Shown: one piece after another, positions 24,430 to 33,184 of the stretch
Numbering within the stretch: position 1 is the first letter of the stretch
Layout of the letters: each line of letters starts with the position of its first letter
NCBI RefSeq assembly: GCF_048572895.1
Contig: NZ_CP183878.1
Coordinates: 3,782,001 to 3,846,000 of the forward strand
Source: Psychrobacillus sp048572895
GTDB taxonomy: Bacteria; Bacillota; Bacilli; Bacillales_A; Planococcaceae
Direction of reading: 5' to 3'
DNA length: 64,000 nucleotides
Position numbers and translations under genes: made by a program
Notes under the pieces: model-generated
The model's database searches: none
The model's input: only the letters and a program-made list of their open reading frames with translations
What the model was told of the DNA's origin: nothing

Positions 24430-24622
24430 TACACATGATGCGTAGTAGCAAATTAAGCTAAGAATGCCTTCTTTTCCATCTGTCATCCAATCACTCGAAT
24501 GTTTTATGGAAAAGAATAACAACCGGGCAAATACGGTCGGGAGGCATCCGCCGAAAGTTCGATAACCTCCACCTCGTCTGCTGAAGATGATTTTCCGTCC
24601 AATTTCTTCAGCTCTGGCGCTA
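24430..24622 (-). ncRNA. glmS ribozyme (GlcN6P-activated self-cleaving leader)
   Basis: On the minus strand, ATTATAGCGCCAGAGCT opens the ribozyme; cleavage is expected between A (24621) and G (24620). The conserved core follows: GACGAGG...GGAGGTTATCGAA and CGGCGGATGCCTCCCGACCG. It is 44 nt or more upstream of glmS. In Bacillales this ribozyme cuts the mRNA when glucosamine-6-phosphate is abundant. The 3' limit is approximate. Confidence 0.95.
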
Positions 24623-24795
24623 TAATTGTTTTCTATGTTTTACGCGTTACCTGTCCTCCATTTCTACGCGGTTACTAAATTAGCAACTTCTACATTATAT
24701 ATGTTCATAGTATGCTCGTCAATTTAAAGGGTGCAGGGGATTTTAACCAACTAAAAGAGCCACTACAAAAGTAATAGCTCTCTACTTATTATAAT

Positions 24796-26400
24796 CTACC
24801 AAGCTGCAATCGACCCATCAGTACGAGACTCGGTTCCTCCCTGAAGAACTCCTGTTTCATAGTTTCGCCAAATAATCTGTCCTCTACCAAAGCTCCCACT
24901 ATCTGAAGCAACCTGAATTTGATGCCCCTTTTGGACGAGACTTTGAACAAGATAGCTTGGAAATTCTGGCTCTACATATATCATTTTTCCTTTCATCCAC
25001 TGCCATCTCGGCATATCTAGTGTCGCCTGTGGGTTTAACATATAATCTATCGTGTTCGTCACTATTTGGAAATGCCCCTGTGGCTGCATATAACCTCCCA
25101 TTACACCAAAGGGTCCTACTGCTTTTCCTTCTTTGCTTAGGAAGCCTGGAATGATAGTATGAAATGTTCTTTTCCCTGGTTTTAACACATTGGGATGAGT
25201 GGCATCTAAAGAGAAGTCATATCCTCTATTTTGCAAAGCAATTCCTGTGTCTGGAATAACTATTCCTGAACCAAACCCCATATAGTTACTTTGGATATAA
25301 GAAACCATGTTTCCTTCTTCATCAGCAGTAGCTAAATATACAGTTCCACCTTTAGGGATGTCGTAAATCTCTGGATTGCCTGCATCTTCGTTTATCGTGT
25401 TAGACCGTTGTTTTGCGTACTCCTCTGATAACAGCTGCTTAACACTAATCGGCATTTCGGCAGACTCTGTTATAAATGCCTGACCATCCGTGAAAGCTAA
25501 CTTCATCGCTTCTATTTGCTGGTGGAGAGTCTCCCCGCTTTGCCATCTCGGTTCCCCCAAATTTTTGTATACATTCAGCGCCATTAAAGCAATCATCCCT
25601 TGCCCATTCGGGGGAATTTCCCAAACATCATAACCTTTATAATTAACTGAAATAGGCTCTACCCATTTCACTTTATATGTACGAAGATCATCTTTGCATA
25701 AATAACCTCCATATTTTTTCATAAACTTATCAATTTTCTCTGCAATTTCTCCTTCATAGAAATCACGTGCATTCGTTTCTCCTATCGCTCGTAATGTCCG
25801 TGCATGACCAGGCGAGCTCCACATCTCTCCTATTTCTGGAGCTCGACCATTTGGTGCAAAAGTTTCAAACCAAGCATTAAATTCCTCGGAAGTAAACGTA
25901 GTTTTATATTTATTATATGCAAGCCTCCAATATTTTCCGAGTATCGGAGTTAATGGATACCCTTCCTCTGCATATTGAATAGCAGGCTCTAAAACTTCTT
26001 GTAGTGATAGTTTTCCAAATCTTTCTGACAACGCAGCCCAAGCCGCTGGAACCCCCGGGACCGTCACAGGTATAACTCCATAAACAGGCATTTTGTCATA
26101 CCCTTTTCCTTTTAATCCTTCAGCAGAAATAGACTGAGGTGCAGGACCAGAAGCGTTTAAACCGTAGAGCTTATCTTTTGTCCACACTAACGCAAAGGCA
26201 TCTCCACCAATTCCATTAGAGGTGGGTTCTACTACTGTAAGTGCTGCTGCTGTAGCTATTGCGGCATCAATTGCATTGCCACCCTTTTTTAATATATCCA
26301 ATCCTGCTTGTGCGGCTAAAGGTTGTGAGGTGGCAACCATTCCTTTTTTCGCAAATACCGTATGGCGCTTTCCTTGAAATGGGTGATGTAAATAATCCAT
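24796..26400 (-). CDS. gamma-glutamyltransferase family protein (YwrD-like)
   Basis: 534 residues, one full Ntn-hydrolase unit. The N-terminus has GMVATSQPLAAQAGLDILKK and GGNAIDAAIA; the autoprocessing/nucleophile Thr is in GGTVYLATADEEGN, followed by MGFGSGIVIPDTGI and, later, PFGVMGGYMQPQGH. It lacks an evident signal peptide, as YwrD does. It hydrolyses or transfers gamma-glutamyl groups (glutathione-like or gamma-glutamyl compounds). It lies between glmS and glmM, which are adjacent in B. subtilis. Confidence 0.93.
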   Translation of the reverse strand: MDYLHHPFQGKRHTVFAKKGMVATSQPLAAQAGLDILKKGGNAIDAAIATAAALTVVEPTSNGIGGDAFALVWTKDKLYGLNASGPAPQSISAEGLKGKGYDKMPVYGVIPVTVPGVPAAWAALSERFGKLSLQEVLEPAIQYAEEGYPLTPILGKYWRLAYNKYKTTFTSEEFNAWFETFAPNGRAPEIGEMWSSPGHARTLRAIGETNARDFYEGEIAEKIDKFMKKYGGYLCKDDLRTYKVKWVEPISVNYKGYDVWEIPPNGQGMIALMALNVYKNLGEPRWQSGETLHQQIEAMKLAFTDGQAFITESAEMPISVKQLLSEEYAKQRSNTINEDAGNPEIYDIPKGGTVYLATADEEGNMVSYIQSNYMGFGSGIVIPDTGIALQNRGYDFSLDATHPNVLKPGKRTFHTIIPGFLSKEGKAVGPFGVMGGYMQPQGHFQIVTNTIDYMLNPQATLDMPRWQWMKGKMIYVEPEFPSYLVQSLVQKGHQIQVASDSGSFGRGQIIWRNYETGVLQGGTESRTDGSIAAW

Positions 26401-26489
26401 AAGAACTTAAGAACTCCCTCTTATACCACTTTTGCAGGTATGATTTGATTTCTTAAGTATAATAAAAGAAACCCCTAAAATAAATAAGA

Positions 26490-27200
26490 ATTTTCTTGCA
26501 ATTAAGAAAAACCGAGCAAAAAGACGCCCGGTCCTTAGAGTTCAAAACCTGTTTCTAACGTTTTCGAAGGGCTCTGGACAGACTTATTGCTTTAGTATTA
26601 TCGAATGTTTTTTTAGAGATGCTGGTCGTGACTAACGTCACGACCAGCGTCTCTTTTCTCGGTAATCTTATGGCGTTCGTCTGTCCATCGCCCTCCTACA
26701 ACTTTTAGAAACATGTTAGTTCAATTTTGGATAACTAAAGAAAAGCTACTTTCTTATTCATAGAGTAAGCTCTCGAAGATACAATTTCGTTCGCCATTTC
26801 GCTTCTTTATAGTGCTTACACTTACTATTTCTCTTTATTTCCACTAGTATAAAAGAAACCTGCTTTCTTCCTCTATCATTTGGTTCATCGCATTTCTAAT
26901 GCAAAAGCGATGACAAATAATTTGATCACTCTCTAAAATTTTTGACCAATCTTATCATCTAAGCGATAAGCTATGCTAAATTTTCTAGTGGAGTACTACA
27001 CACTGATTGATTGTAGTGAAAGGTGGCGACTCCGGCGGGATGAGTGAGACAGATGAGCTATCACATCGACGCGTTAGCGACGGTGATAGCTCGTCGCTCA
27101 CCCCGCGGAAAGCGTCCACCTGAAACGGAAATCATAGTATTATTCATTTTTAAAAGCACCGAAAACCCAGTGTTCACGGGACATTTTTATATACTTTCTG
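26490..27200. repeat. long non-coding repeat, copy R1
   Basis: About 700 bp, co-linear with copy R2 (37993-38835). Shared landmarks include TTTGGATAACTA, TTCTTATTCATAGAG, GCTCTCGAAGAT-CAATTTCG, TAGTGAAAGGTGG, ACGGAAATCA and GGGACATTTTTA. R1 has two strong internal hairpins: GCTGGTCGTG/CACGACCAGC (about 26619-26651) and GAGCTATCAC/GTGATAGCTC (about 27056-27093). The second sits in a GC-rich block (GGTGGCGACTCCGGCGGGA ... CCGCGGAAAGCGTCCACC) that I recall as a common Bacillaceae interspersed sequence. No reading frame explains it. Confidence 0.7.
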
Positions 27201-27306
27201 GTGTGTGAAATAATGAGTTTCGAAACAAAAAAGCCCCAGTGACTATGTTAGGATTGATACTTAACCAAGTAATTCAATCACCCACCCTAGAAGGAGGACA
27301 TAATCA

Positions 27307-28665
27307 ATGAGACTACTTAATGGTAAACAAGGTTTAAGAAGAAGTCAATTCGCAAAAGAACTTAGAGGTACCGATTTAGAAAAAGTATTGCTTGTTCCGA
27401 TTGATGTTTCAAAGGTTTTGCAGAAAGCGATGATACTGAATTATTTTGGCGATGTGATTCACATCCCATTTTCATTCATGGTCAGCCAGACTGGCATGCA
27501 ACTCCTTATTAAAGAGATCGAGGAGGCCAAACAGACTTGTCAAGCTGAACAGGTATTTGTGGGCATCGAAGCGACTGGCCATTACTACGAAGACATCGTA
27601 CGTATTTTAACAGATGCGGGTTATTCTGTTCATATCATTAACCCATCTTCTACACATGAAGAACGGAAACAACATCTTACGTACACAAAAACGGATGACA
27701 TCGATTTGTATCTGATTGCCGAGGCATTGGTGGGCAATAAAGCGACCAACTCCAAACTGCCTTCAGGCATGTACAAAGAACTTCAAAATCTTACACGCGC
27801 AAGAAGAAGTGAAATTAATAAGCGCTCTCGTATCAAAATGGAAATTCGGGTCGTCCATGATCATATCTGGCGTGAATACCAAGGAATCAGCGTGCTCGTT
27901 GATAAGAAAGTCAAAACGAAAACAATCTTTAGTGATTTTTGGGGAAAAGCCAGTCTTCATCTGTTAACCCATTATCCACACGCTTCTCAAATTCTTGAAC
28001 TGGGAGAGGATGGATTACAGGAATTGTCCAAAAAACATAACCTAAAAATCCGCAAAACAACGATGGACAAGCTTCTCTTCGCAGCCAATGAAAGTGTCTC
28101 CAAGCCATTAGACCAGCTTTCAAGCGAGTTATTTCTCTTGAAAAAAAAGCTGAAAGCGTATGAATGGGCTACCCAAACAATTAAAGAGTACGAGGAGGAA
28201 ATTGAACGTATATTCGTTCAAACCGATGGAATCTTTCTCCTGACCGTGCCGGGCATAGGACTTGTAACAGCTGCCGAAATCTACTGTGAAATGGGAGACC
28301 TTTCTCATTACACGAATGCCGGTCAGCTGATTAAAAAAGCTGGTACTAACCCTGTCATAAAACAATCGGGACCGGGAGGCGGGTATTTTGGACGTATATC
28401 CAAACAAGGAAATGCCAACCTGCGTAGGGCTATCTATACCGCCGGACGATGCCTTGCCAGACACAATGAGGCCCTGAAGCCTTTTTGTATCCGTTTAAAG
28501 GAAAAAGGCAAAAAGGCTGGAAAAATTAATATCGCGATGGGGAACAAGTTTATTAAAATTGCCTTTGCCATGTTAAAAAATCAGAAACCGTTTGAATGGG
28601 ATGACCCAGAATTCAAATATGAACAGGAAATCTCTAAAAAATTAACACTACCTTTAGCTGCTTAA
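27307..28665 (+). CDS. IS110-family transposase (DEDD recombinase)
   Basis: 452 residues. The N-terminal RuvC-like DEDD domain shows VPIDVSK (Asp33), VGIEATGHYYED and KTDDIDLYLIAEAL. A coiled-coil middle leads to the C-terminal Transposase_20 domain: LTVPGIGLVTAAEIYCEMGD, a Gly-rich SGPGGGYFGRISKQGNANLR and an Arg/Lys-rich end. AGAAGGAGG precedes the ATG. All key parts are present, so it may be active. It shares only domain-level similarity with the fragment at 18.9 kb. Confidence 0.95.
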   Translation: MRLLNGKQGLRRSQFAKELRGTDLEKVLLVPIDVSKVLQKAMILNYFGDVIHIPFSFMVSQTGMQLLIKEIEEAKQTCQAEQVFVGIEATGHYYEDIVRILTDAGYSVHIINPSSTHEERKQHLTYTKTDDIDLYLIAEALVGNKATNSKLPSGMYKELQNLTRARRSEINKRSRIKMEIRVVHDHIWREYQGISVLVDKKVKTKTIFSDFWGKASLHLLTHYPHASQILELGEDGLQELSKKHNLKIRKTTMDKLLFAANESVSKPLDQLSSELFLLKKKLKAYEWATQTIKEYEEEIERIFVQTDGIFLLTVPGIGLVTAAEIYCEMGDLSHYTNAGQLIKKAGTNPVIKQSGPGGGYFGRISKQGNANLRRAIYTAGRCLARHNEALKPFCIRLKEKGKKAGKINIAMGNKFIKIAFAMLKNQKPFEWDDPEFKYEQEISKKLTLPLAA

Positions 28666-28676
28666 AGCAAACATAA

Positions 28677-28880
28677 ACAGGTACCCTTCTTTTGGTTCGA
28701 GTGGAGATCGAATCAAACTTTCATGAGGCCGAGACCTCGCAGATAAGCCTTATCCCACTCGTTCTGTAAATGCGAATCAGTACGTTAAATTCTAAATTTG
28801 AACGCAATGCCAGAATGCATCCATGCAGTACAAGAAAAACGAGTGAATGCCCATTTCTGAATCAAAAAAAGGGTACCTGT
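28677..28880. ncRNA. candidate structured RNA in the IS 3' end (bridge RNA candidate)
   Basis: ACAGGTACCCTTCTTTT (28677-28693) pairs with AAAAAAAGGGTACCTGT (28864-28880), 16 of 17 positions, enclosing 170 nt that begin 12 nt after the transposase stop. The enclosed sequence has further GC-rich segments. In IS1111-type elements the recombination-guiding bridge RNA comes from this end. Strand and function are inferred. Confidence 0.4.
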
Positions 28881-28995
28881 TATATAAACAACTTGGTTAA
28901 TTACTACTTGTAAAAAAAAGGATTTTTTGCGGTAGGCGTGTTTGAGTTACTCTAAAACTGGAAAAAAGTATTTGACATTGTACGCTTATCTTTTA

Positions 28996-29028
28996 AAAAA
29001 CATCTTCTAATAAATAGAAGATGCTCTT
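28996..29028. terminator. terminator downstream of the DJ-1 gene
   Basis: CATCTTCTA pairs with TAGAAGATG around ATAAA, with A6 on the plus-left side giving T6 for the minus-strand transcript. 17 bp past the stop of the DJ-1/PfpI gene. Confidence 0.85.
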
Positions 29029-29044
29029 ATTGGTACTATTCAAT

Positions 29045-29557
29045 TTAACCTAATAGCTTCACAATTTCTCTATTAAACGCTGGAATATCATCCGGATTCC
29101 GGCTTGTCACTAATTGATTTTGACAAACGAATACTTCTTCATCATGGAAATTTACACCTGCATTTTCTAAATCCACTTTAATCGACTTATATCCCGTCGC
29201 ATCTCGTCCATCCAATGTTTTCGCAGTGATAAGTAATTGTGGACCATGACAAATAGCAAACACTGGTTTTTTCTCATCCATGAAATACTTGGCAAATTGA
29301 ACAAATCGATCATCTGCTCGTAAAATATCTGGAGAAAATCCTCCTGGTATAAATAATGCGTCAAAGTCTTCCGGCTTCACATCATCAATGCCATAATCGA
29401 TCTTCACTGTGGCTTCTCCGTTTTTACCTGTTACCTCTTTGCCTGCTTCTTTTTCGATTGCAAATACCTCATGCCCTGCATCGTTTAGTGCCTGTGCTGG
29501 GCCTGTGTATTCTACGTCCTCAAACATATTTGTGATTAATGTTGCTACTTTAGCCAT
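29045..29557 (-). CDS. DJ-1/PfpI family protein (type 1 glutamine amidotransferase-like)
   Basis: 170 residues from the ATG at 29557 (AAGGAG 7 nt upstream). The Rossmann-like fold starts KVATLITNMFEDVEYTGPA; the nucleophile elbow is FAICHGPQLL (Cys) with the Glu of MFEDVE as partner. It resembles YfkM/YraA general-stress proteases or deglycases. Activity may be deglycase, chaperone or protease; unresolved. Confidence 0.92.
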   Translation of the reverse strand: MAKVATLITNMFEDVEYTGPAQALNDAGHEVFAIEKEAGKEVTGKNGEATVKIDYGIDDVKPEDFDALFIPGGFSPDILRADDRFVQFAKYFMDEKKPVFAICHGPQLLITAKTLDGRDATGYKSIKVDLENAGVNFHDEEVFVCQNQLVTSRNPDDIPAFNREIVKLLG

Positions 29558-29715
29558 TTCCTCACTCCTTAATTGTTTGTACACTCATACTATTCCACAA
29601 AACTTTCTCCAGTAAACATAAAAGCCATTAATGTGAAGACATATCTATGAACTTACATGCGTCAAAACATAAGAAATGCCTGTGTCTTTCCAATCGAAAG
29701 AAGCACAGGCATTTT

Positions 29716-30327
29716 TTAGCGTAATTTTTTCATTTCCTTTGCCACTTGATGAGCATAAGATGAAGATTCATGGTGAAGCTGCGTGATGATGTTGGCATAA
29801 TCCTTGTCATTTCGATTCTGGCTCATTTTGTAGGCTGCTTGAATTTCTGTGACATTTAGTTTAAAACCGACAATACCCTTCAGTTCCCTTTCAAGAAGCT
29901 CAGGCGATAACGTTTCCCATAACACTGGATGTTGCCGGTGATGCTCATATACATGAAGAAGTGTCTTCAAATCATCGATCAGCTCCTCTTGCGTCTGGAA
30001 GCTGACGTTCCCGTATACATGCACAGATTGATAGTTCCATGTCGGGACTTGCTGCTCTTCATACCACGAAGAAGAAATGTACGCATGCGGTCCCTGGAAA
30101 ATTATCAATGCTTCTTGCACCTCATTCAGCGTGTGCCACTGTCGATTGCCATATGCCAAATGTCCGCTTACCAAGATTTCATTTCCTATATTCTTTACAA
30201 TAACAGGAATATGTGTCGCTACTGGCCGCCCTTTGTCTGTTGTCACTAGTGTGGCAAATGTATGCTGCTTAAGGAACGACCAAATTTCTTTCTCATCATC
30301 TACCTTGAATCGTTTAGGAATATACAT
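29716..30327 (-). CDS. paiB: FMN-binding negative transcriptional regulator, PaiB family
   Basis: 203 residues from the ATG at 30327 (AAAGGAGG upstream). It begins MYIPKRFKVDDEKEIWSFL and contains a split-barrel flavin-binding domain (THIPVIVKN, HLAYGNRQW, FQGPHAYISSSWY, PTWNYQSVHVYG), all PaiB landmarks. In B. subtilis PaiB acts with the acetyltransferase PaiA on sporulation and protease genes. The in-frame stretch before the start (GLGKQLYQKVVERAQTKEV) looks like a GNAT motif, perhaps all that is left of a paiA neighbour. Confidence 0.9.
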   Translation of the reverse strand: MYIPKRFKVDDEKEIWSFLKQHTFATLVTTDKGRPVATHIPVIVKNIGNEILVSGHLAYGNRQWHTLNEVQEALIIFQGPHAYISSSWYEEQQVPTWNYQSVHVYGNVSFQTQEELIDDLKTLLHVYEHHRQHPVLWETLSPELLERELKGIVGFKLNVTEIQAAYKMSQNRNDKDYANIITQLHHESSSYAHQVAKEMKKLR

Positions 30328-30407
30328 AGGAACCTCCTTTGTTTGTGCACGTTCCACTACTTTTTGATAAAGCTGTTTACCCAATCCTTTATACTCAAGA
30401 TACCACA

Positions 30408-30439
30408 AAATCCCTTACTCTTCGAAAAGAGAAAGGGAT
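30408..30439 (-). terminator. terminator downstream of glmM
   Basis: CCCTTACTCTT pairs with AAGAGAAAGGG around a tight CGAA loop. It ends the sigW-glmM transcript before paiB. Confidence 0.75.
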
Positions 30440-30522
30440 AGATATAAAAAGTCTTCTAGTACTTTAAGCTACTCGCGCAGTTTCCCACCGATATGGCAAC
30501 AATCCTATGCCGAGTTTACAAT

Positions 30523-31875
30523 CTATTCTTCTAGACCCATCTCAGCTCTTACAACTTCTACTATTCGGTTTACGTAGTTTTCGCATTCCTCTACGGTTGC
30601 AGCTTCTACCATTACACGAACTAACGGCTCTGTGCCAGATGGACGTACAAGAACACGACCATTTCCAGCCATTTCACTTTCTACTTCACTAATAATAGCT
30701 GCTACTTTTTCATTTTCCGTTACAGCATGCTTATCCGTCACTCGAACATTAATAAGCTTTTGTGGATAAATCGTCATTTCAGAAGCAAGCTCGGAAAGTT
30801 TTTTTCCAGTTATTTTCATAATATTAACGAGCTGTAACCCAGTCAATAAACCATCACCTGTTGTATTGTAATCCAGGAAAACGATATGACCTGACTGCTC
30901 CCCACCTAAGTTATAACCATTCTTTTTCATCTCTTCTACTACGTATCGATCTCCAACTGCAGTTTTAACACTTGCCATGTCATGCGTTTCTAATGCTTTA
31001 TAGAAGCCCATATTACTCATCACAGTCGAAACAACTGTGCCGTTATTTAGACGTCCATTTGCATGGAGATGTTTGGCACAAATATACATAATTTGGTCAC
31101 CATCTACAATTTGTCCTTTTTCATCTACCGCAATTAAACGATCTCCATCTCCATCAAAAGCAAGCCCAACATCTGCTCCTTTTTCTAGTACAAACTTCGC
31201 TAAGTTTTCTGGATGTGTAGAACCTACGCCATCATTAATATTCAAGCCATTTGGTGAAGATCCCATTGTAGATAAATCAGCATCTAAATCTGCAAATACA
31301 TGCGTTCCTAAAGACGATGTTGAACCATTTGCACAATCGAGGGCCACATGAATCCCTACAAATTCTTCATCTATTGTTTGTTTCAAGTATTGAAGGTATT
31401 TTTGACCGCCTTCGAAGTAATCAGATACCGATCCGACACCAGCTCCAGTTGGACGTGGTAATTCATCTATATCCTTATCCAATAGTTGCTCAATTTCTTC
31501 CTCTTGTCCATCAGTTAATTTAAATCCGTCCGAGCCAAAGAATTTAATGCCGTTATCTGCCACAGGATTATGAGACGCAGAAATCATGACACCAGCACTA
31601 GCACTCATCGCTCTCGTTAAATAAGCTACAGCCGGTGTACTAATAACGCCTAAACGCATTACTTCAACTCCAACCGATAGTAGGCCAGCCACGAGTGCAC
31701 CCTCTAGCATATGACCAGATATACGAGTATCCCGACCAATCAATACTTTTGGACGCTCTGTCACTTCCTTCGTTAGTATATATCCACCAATTCTACCTAA
31801 TTTAAATGCAAGTTCTGGTGTTAGTTCTGAGTTTGCAACGCCTCTAACTCCATCTGTACCAAAATATTTTCCCAT
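30523..31875 (-). CDS. glmM: phosphoglucosamine mutase
   Basis: 450 residues, full length. It converts glucosamine-6-phosphate to glucosamine-1-phosphate for UDP-GlcNAc. The start is MGKYFGTDGVRGVAN; the phosphoserine loop is GVMISASHNPVADNG (active Ser near residue 100), the Mg site DGDGDRLI, the sugar loop GGEQSGHIVF and the phosphate loop RPSGTEPLVRVMVEA. It is last in sigW-rsiW-cdaA-cdaR-glmM. CdaA and GlmM are known to bind each other. Confidence 0.98.
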   Translation of the reverse strand: MGKYFGTDGVRGVANSELTPELAFKLGRIGGYILTKEVTERPKVLIGRDTRISGHMLEGALVAGLLSVGVEVMRLGVISTPAVAYLTRAMSASAGVMISASHNPVADNGIKFFGSDGFKLTDGQEEEIEQLLDKDIDELPRPTGAGVGSVSDYFEGGQKYLQYLKQTIDEEFVGIHVALDCANGSTSSLGTHVFADLDADLSTMGSSPNGLNINDGVGSTHPENLAKFVLEKGADVGLAFDGDGDRLIAVDEKGQIVDGDQIMYICAKHLHANGRLNNGTVVSTVMSNMGFYKALETHDMASVKTAVGDRYVVEEMKKNGYNLGGEQSGHIVFLDYNTTGDGLLTGLQLVNIMKITGKKLSELASEMTIYPQKLINVRVTDKHAVTENEKVAAIISEVESEMAGNGRVLVRPSGTEPLVRVMVEAATVEECENYVNRIVEVVRAEMGLEE

Positions 31876-31912
31876 TTATTCTTCTCTCCTTAAAAACCTG
31901 TTGTTCAATCTA

Positions 31913-33184
31913 TTAAGCTTCTTTAACCGTAAGGACTGCTTCCTGTTCAGAAGTTTCCCACTCTATATCGGATGAACCTTCTACTTGGATGGGAAGAACG
32001 CTTTCTCCCACTTCAGTATTAGTTGCTTCTACGTATACTGAAAAATTATTTAATTGAACCTTGTCTAAAGCCTCTGCTGTTCCTTTAGCAACAACCGAAA
32101 CGATGCCATCTGCTGGTTTTTCGAAATTACTTACGAGTTTTTCTGGCAGTCCTCTTACAGTGATGGACACTTGGTCAAATGACTTTTCTGTGATTGTTGA
32201 AACAGGTTCTTCCTGTTCATCTGTTTCTTCCGCGTCAGGGTCAGAAGCAATTGTAACGTCTCCGGTAATCTCAATTGCTTCTTTTGATAATTTCGTAACC
32301 CCTTCTGGTACAGCTAATTTCATATCAAAGCTGCCAGACTTTTCTATTTTACTTATATCTACGTCGACATTTAACTGATCTATTTTAGCAAGGACTGATT
32401 TTGGTCCAAATAATCGAATTTTCTCTGTCTTTGTAGTTAGTCCATTTATGGTGACCCCTTCTTTGGGTTTACCTTGTTTCACTAGAGCTATCGGTACCTC
32501 TTTACTATATTCTTCTATTTTCACACTTACTTGAACAGAACTTGGTTCAACGACAACATCTAGCTTATTTAAGTCAAGATCAAGTACTTTGACAGTTGTT
32601 TCTTGTTCAAAGGACTTATTGATACCTTGATCTCCTGCAATAGTAGCTTTTACATAACCTATGCTATTAATAATACTTTTTGCTCCTGTTACCGTTACTT
32701 TTTGTGGTTTCACCTCATATGACTTCACCACATAGTTATCAGCTAACAGGCTTTCATTCATATCCGTTTCTACACTAAATTCTCGAGATATACGCTCTTC
32801 GATTACAACATCCACATACATAGGGTCTGTTCGAATATTTAGTTTTTCTGGGAAGTTTTCCGTTGCAATCGGAACTCGATGAGTACCTATAGCTAGTTCT
32901 CGAAGATCCACAAATACTTTAAAATCTTTCATCAATTTAGCCGATAACACCAATTGACTAGGACCTTCTACATTAACGTTAACCGTCTTTGGTGGACCAG
33001 TAACTACGAGATTATCATCGTCATAATAAACTTCAAGAGGTATATCACGAATTACATCTACATCATTACTGCTTCTATTTGTATTATCTCTTTCTATATC
33101 ACTTTTCACGCTGATAAAAAGTGCAATTGCTAATACTAGTGCAATTATTCGCAAGAACCATGGATTATTCATCATCTTATCCAT
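31913..33184 (-). CDS. cdaR: CdaA regulator, YbbR-domain protein
   Basis: 423 residues: one N-terminal membrane helix (WFLRIIALVLAIALFIS) and an extracytoplasmic chain of four YbbR repeats. It binds and modulates the membrane diadenylate cyclase CdaA. It overlaps the end of cdaA by 8 bp, so the two are coupled; glmM follows 37 bp later. An acidic insert (DAEETDEQEE) separates the third and fourth repeats. Confidence 0.95.
   Translation of the reverse strand: MDKMMNNPWFLRIIALVLAIALFISVKSDIERDNTNRSSNDVDVIRDIPLEVYYDDDNLVVTGPPKTVNVNVEGPSQLVLSAKLMKDFKVFVDLRELAIGTHRVPIATENFPEKLNIRTDPMYVDVVIEERISREFSVETDMNESLLADNYVVKSYEVKPQKVTVTGAKSIINSIGYVKATIAGDQGINKSFEQETTVKVLDLDLNKLDVVVEPSSVQVSVKIEEYSKEVPIALVKQGKPKEGVTINGLTTKTEKIRLFGPKSVLAKIDQLNVDVDISKIEKSGSFDMKLAVPEGVTKLSKEAIEITGDVTIASDPDAEETDEQEEPVSTITEKSFDQVSITVRGLPEKLVSNFEKPADGIVSVVAKGTAEALDKVQLNNFSVYVEATNTEVGESVLPIQVEGSSDIEWETSEQEAVLTVKEA

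Larger units (their letters stand above)
27261..28900 (+). mobile_element. IS110-family element, IS1111-like
   Basis: A complete DEDD transposase gene with short subterminal inverted repeats, TTAACCAAG (27261-27269) and CTTGGTTAA (28892-28900), and a 235-bp 3' non-coding part. Subterminal repeats and a long non-coding end are the hallmarks of the IS1111 subgroup, which transposes through a circular form guided by a bridge RNA. Exact ends are not determined. It sits just after the R1 repeat. Confidence 0.7.
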
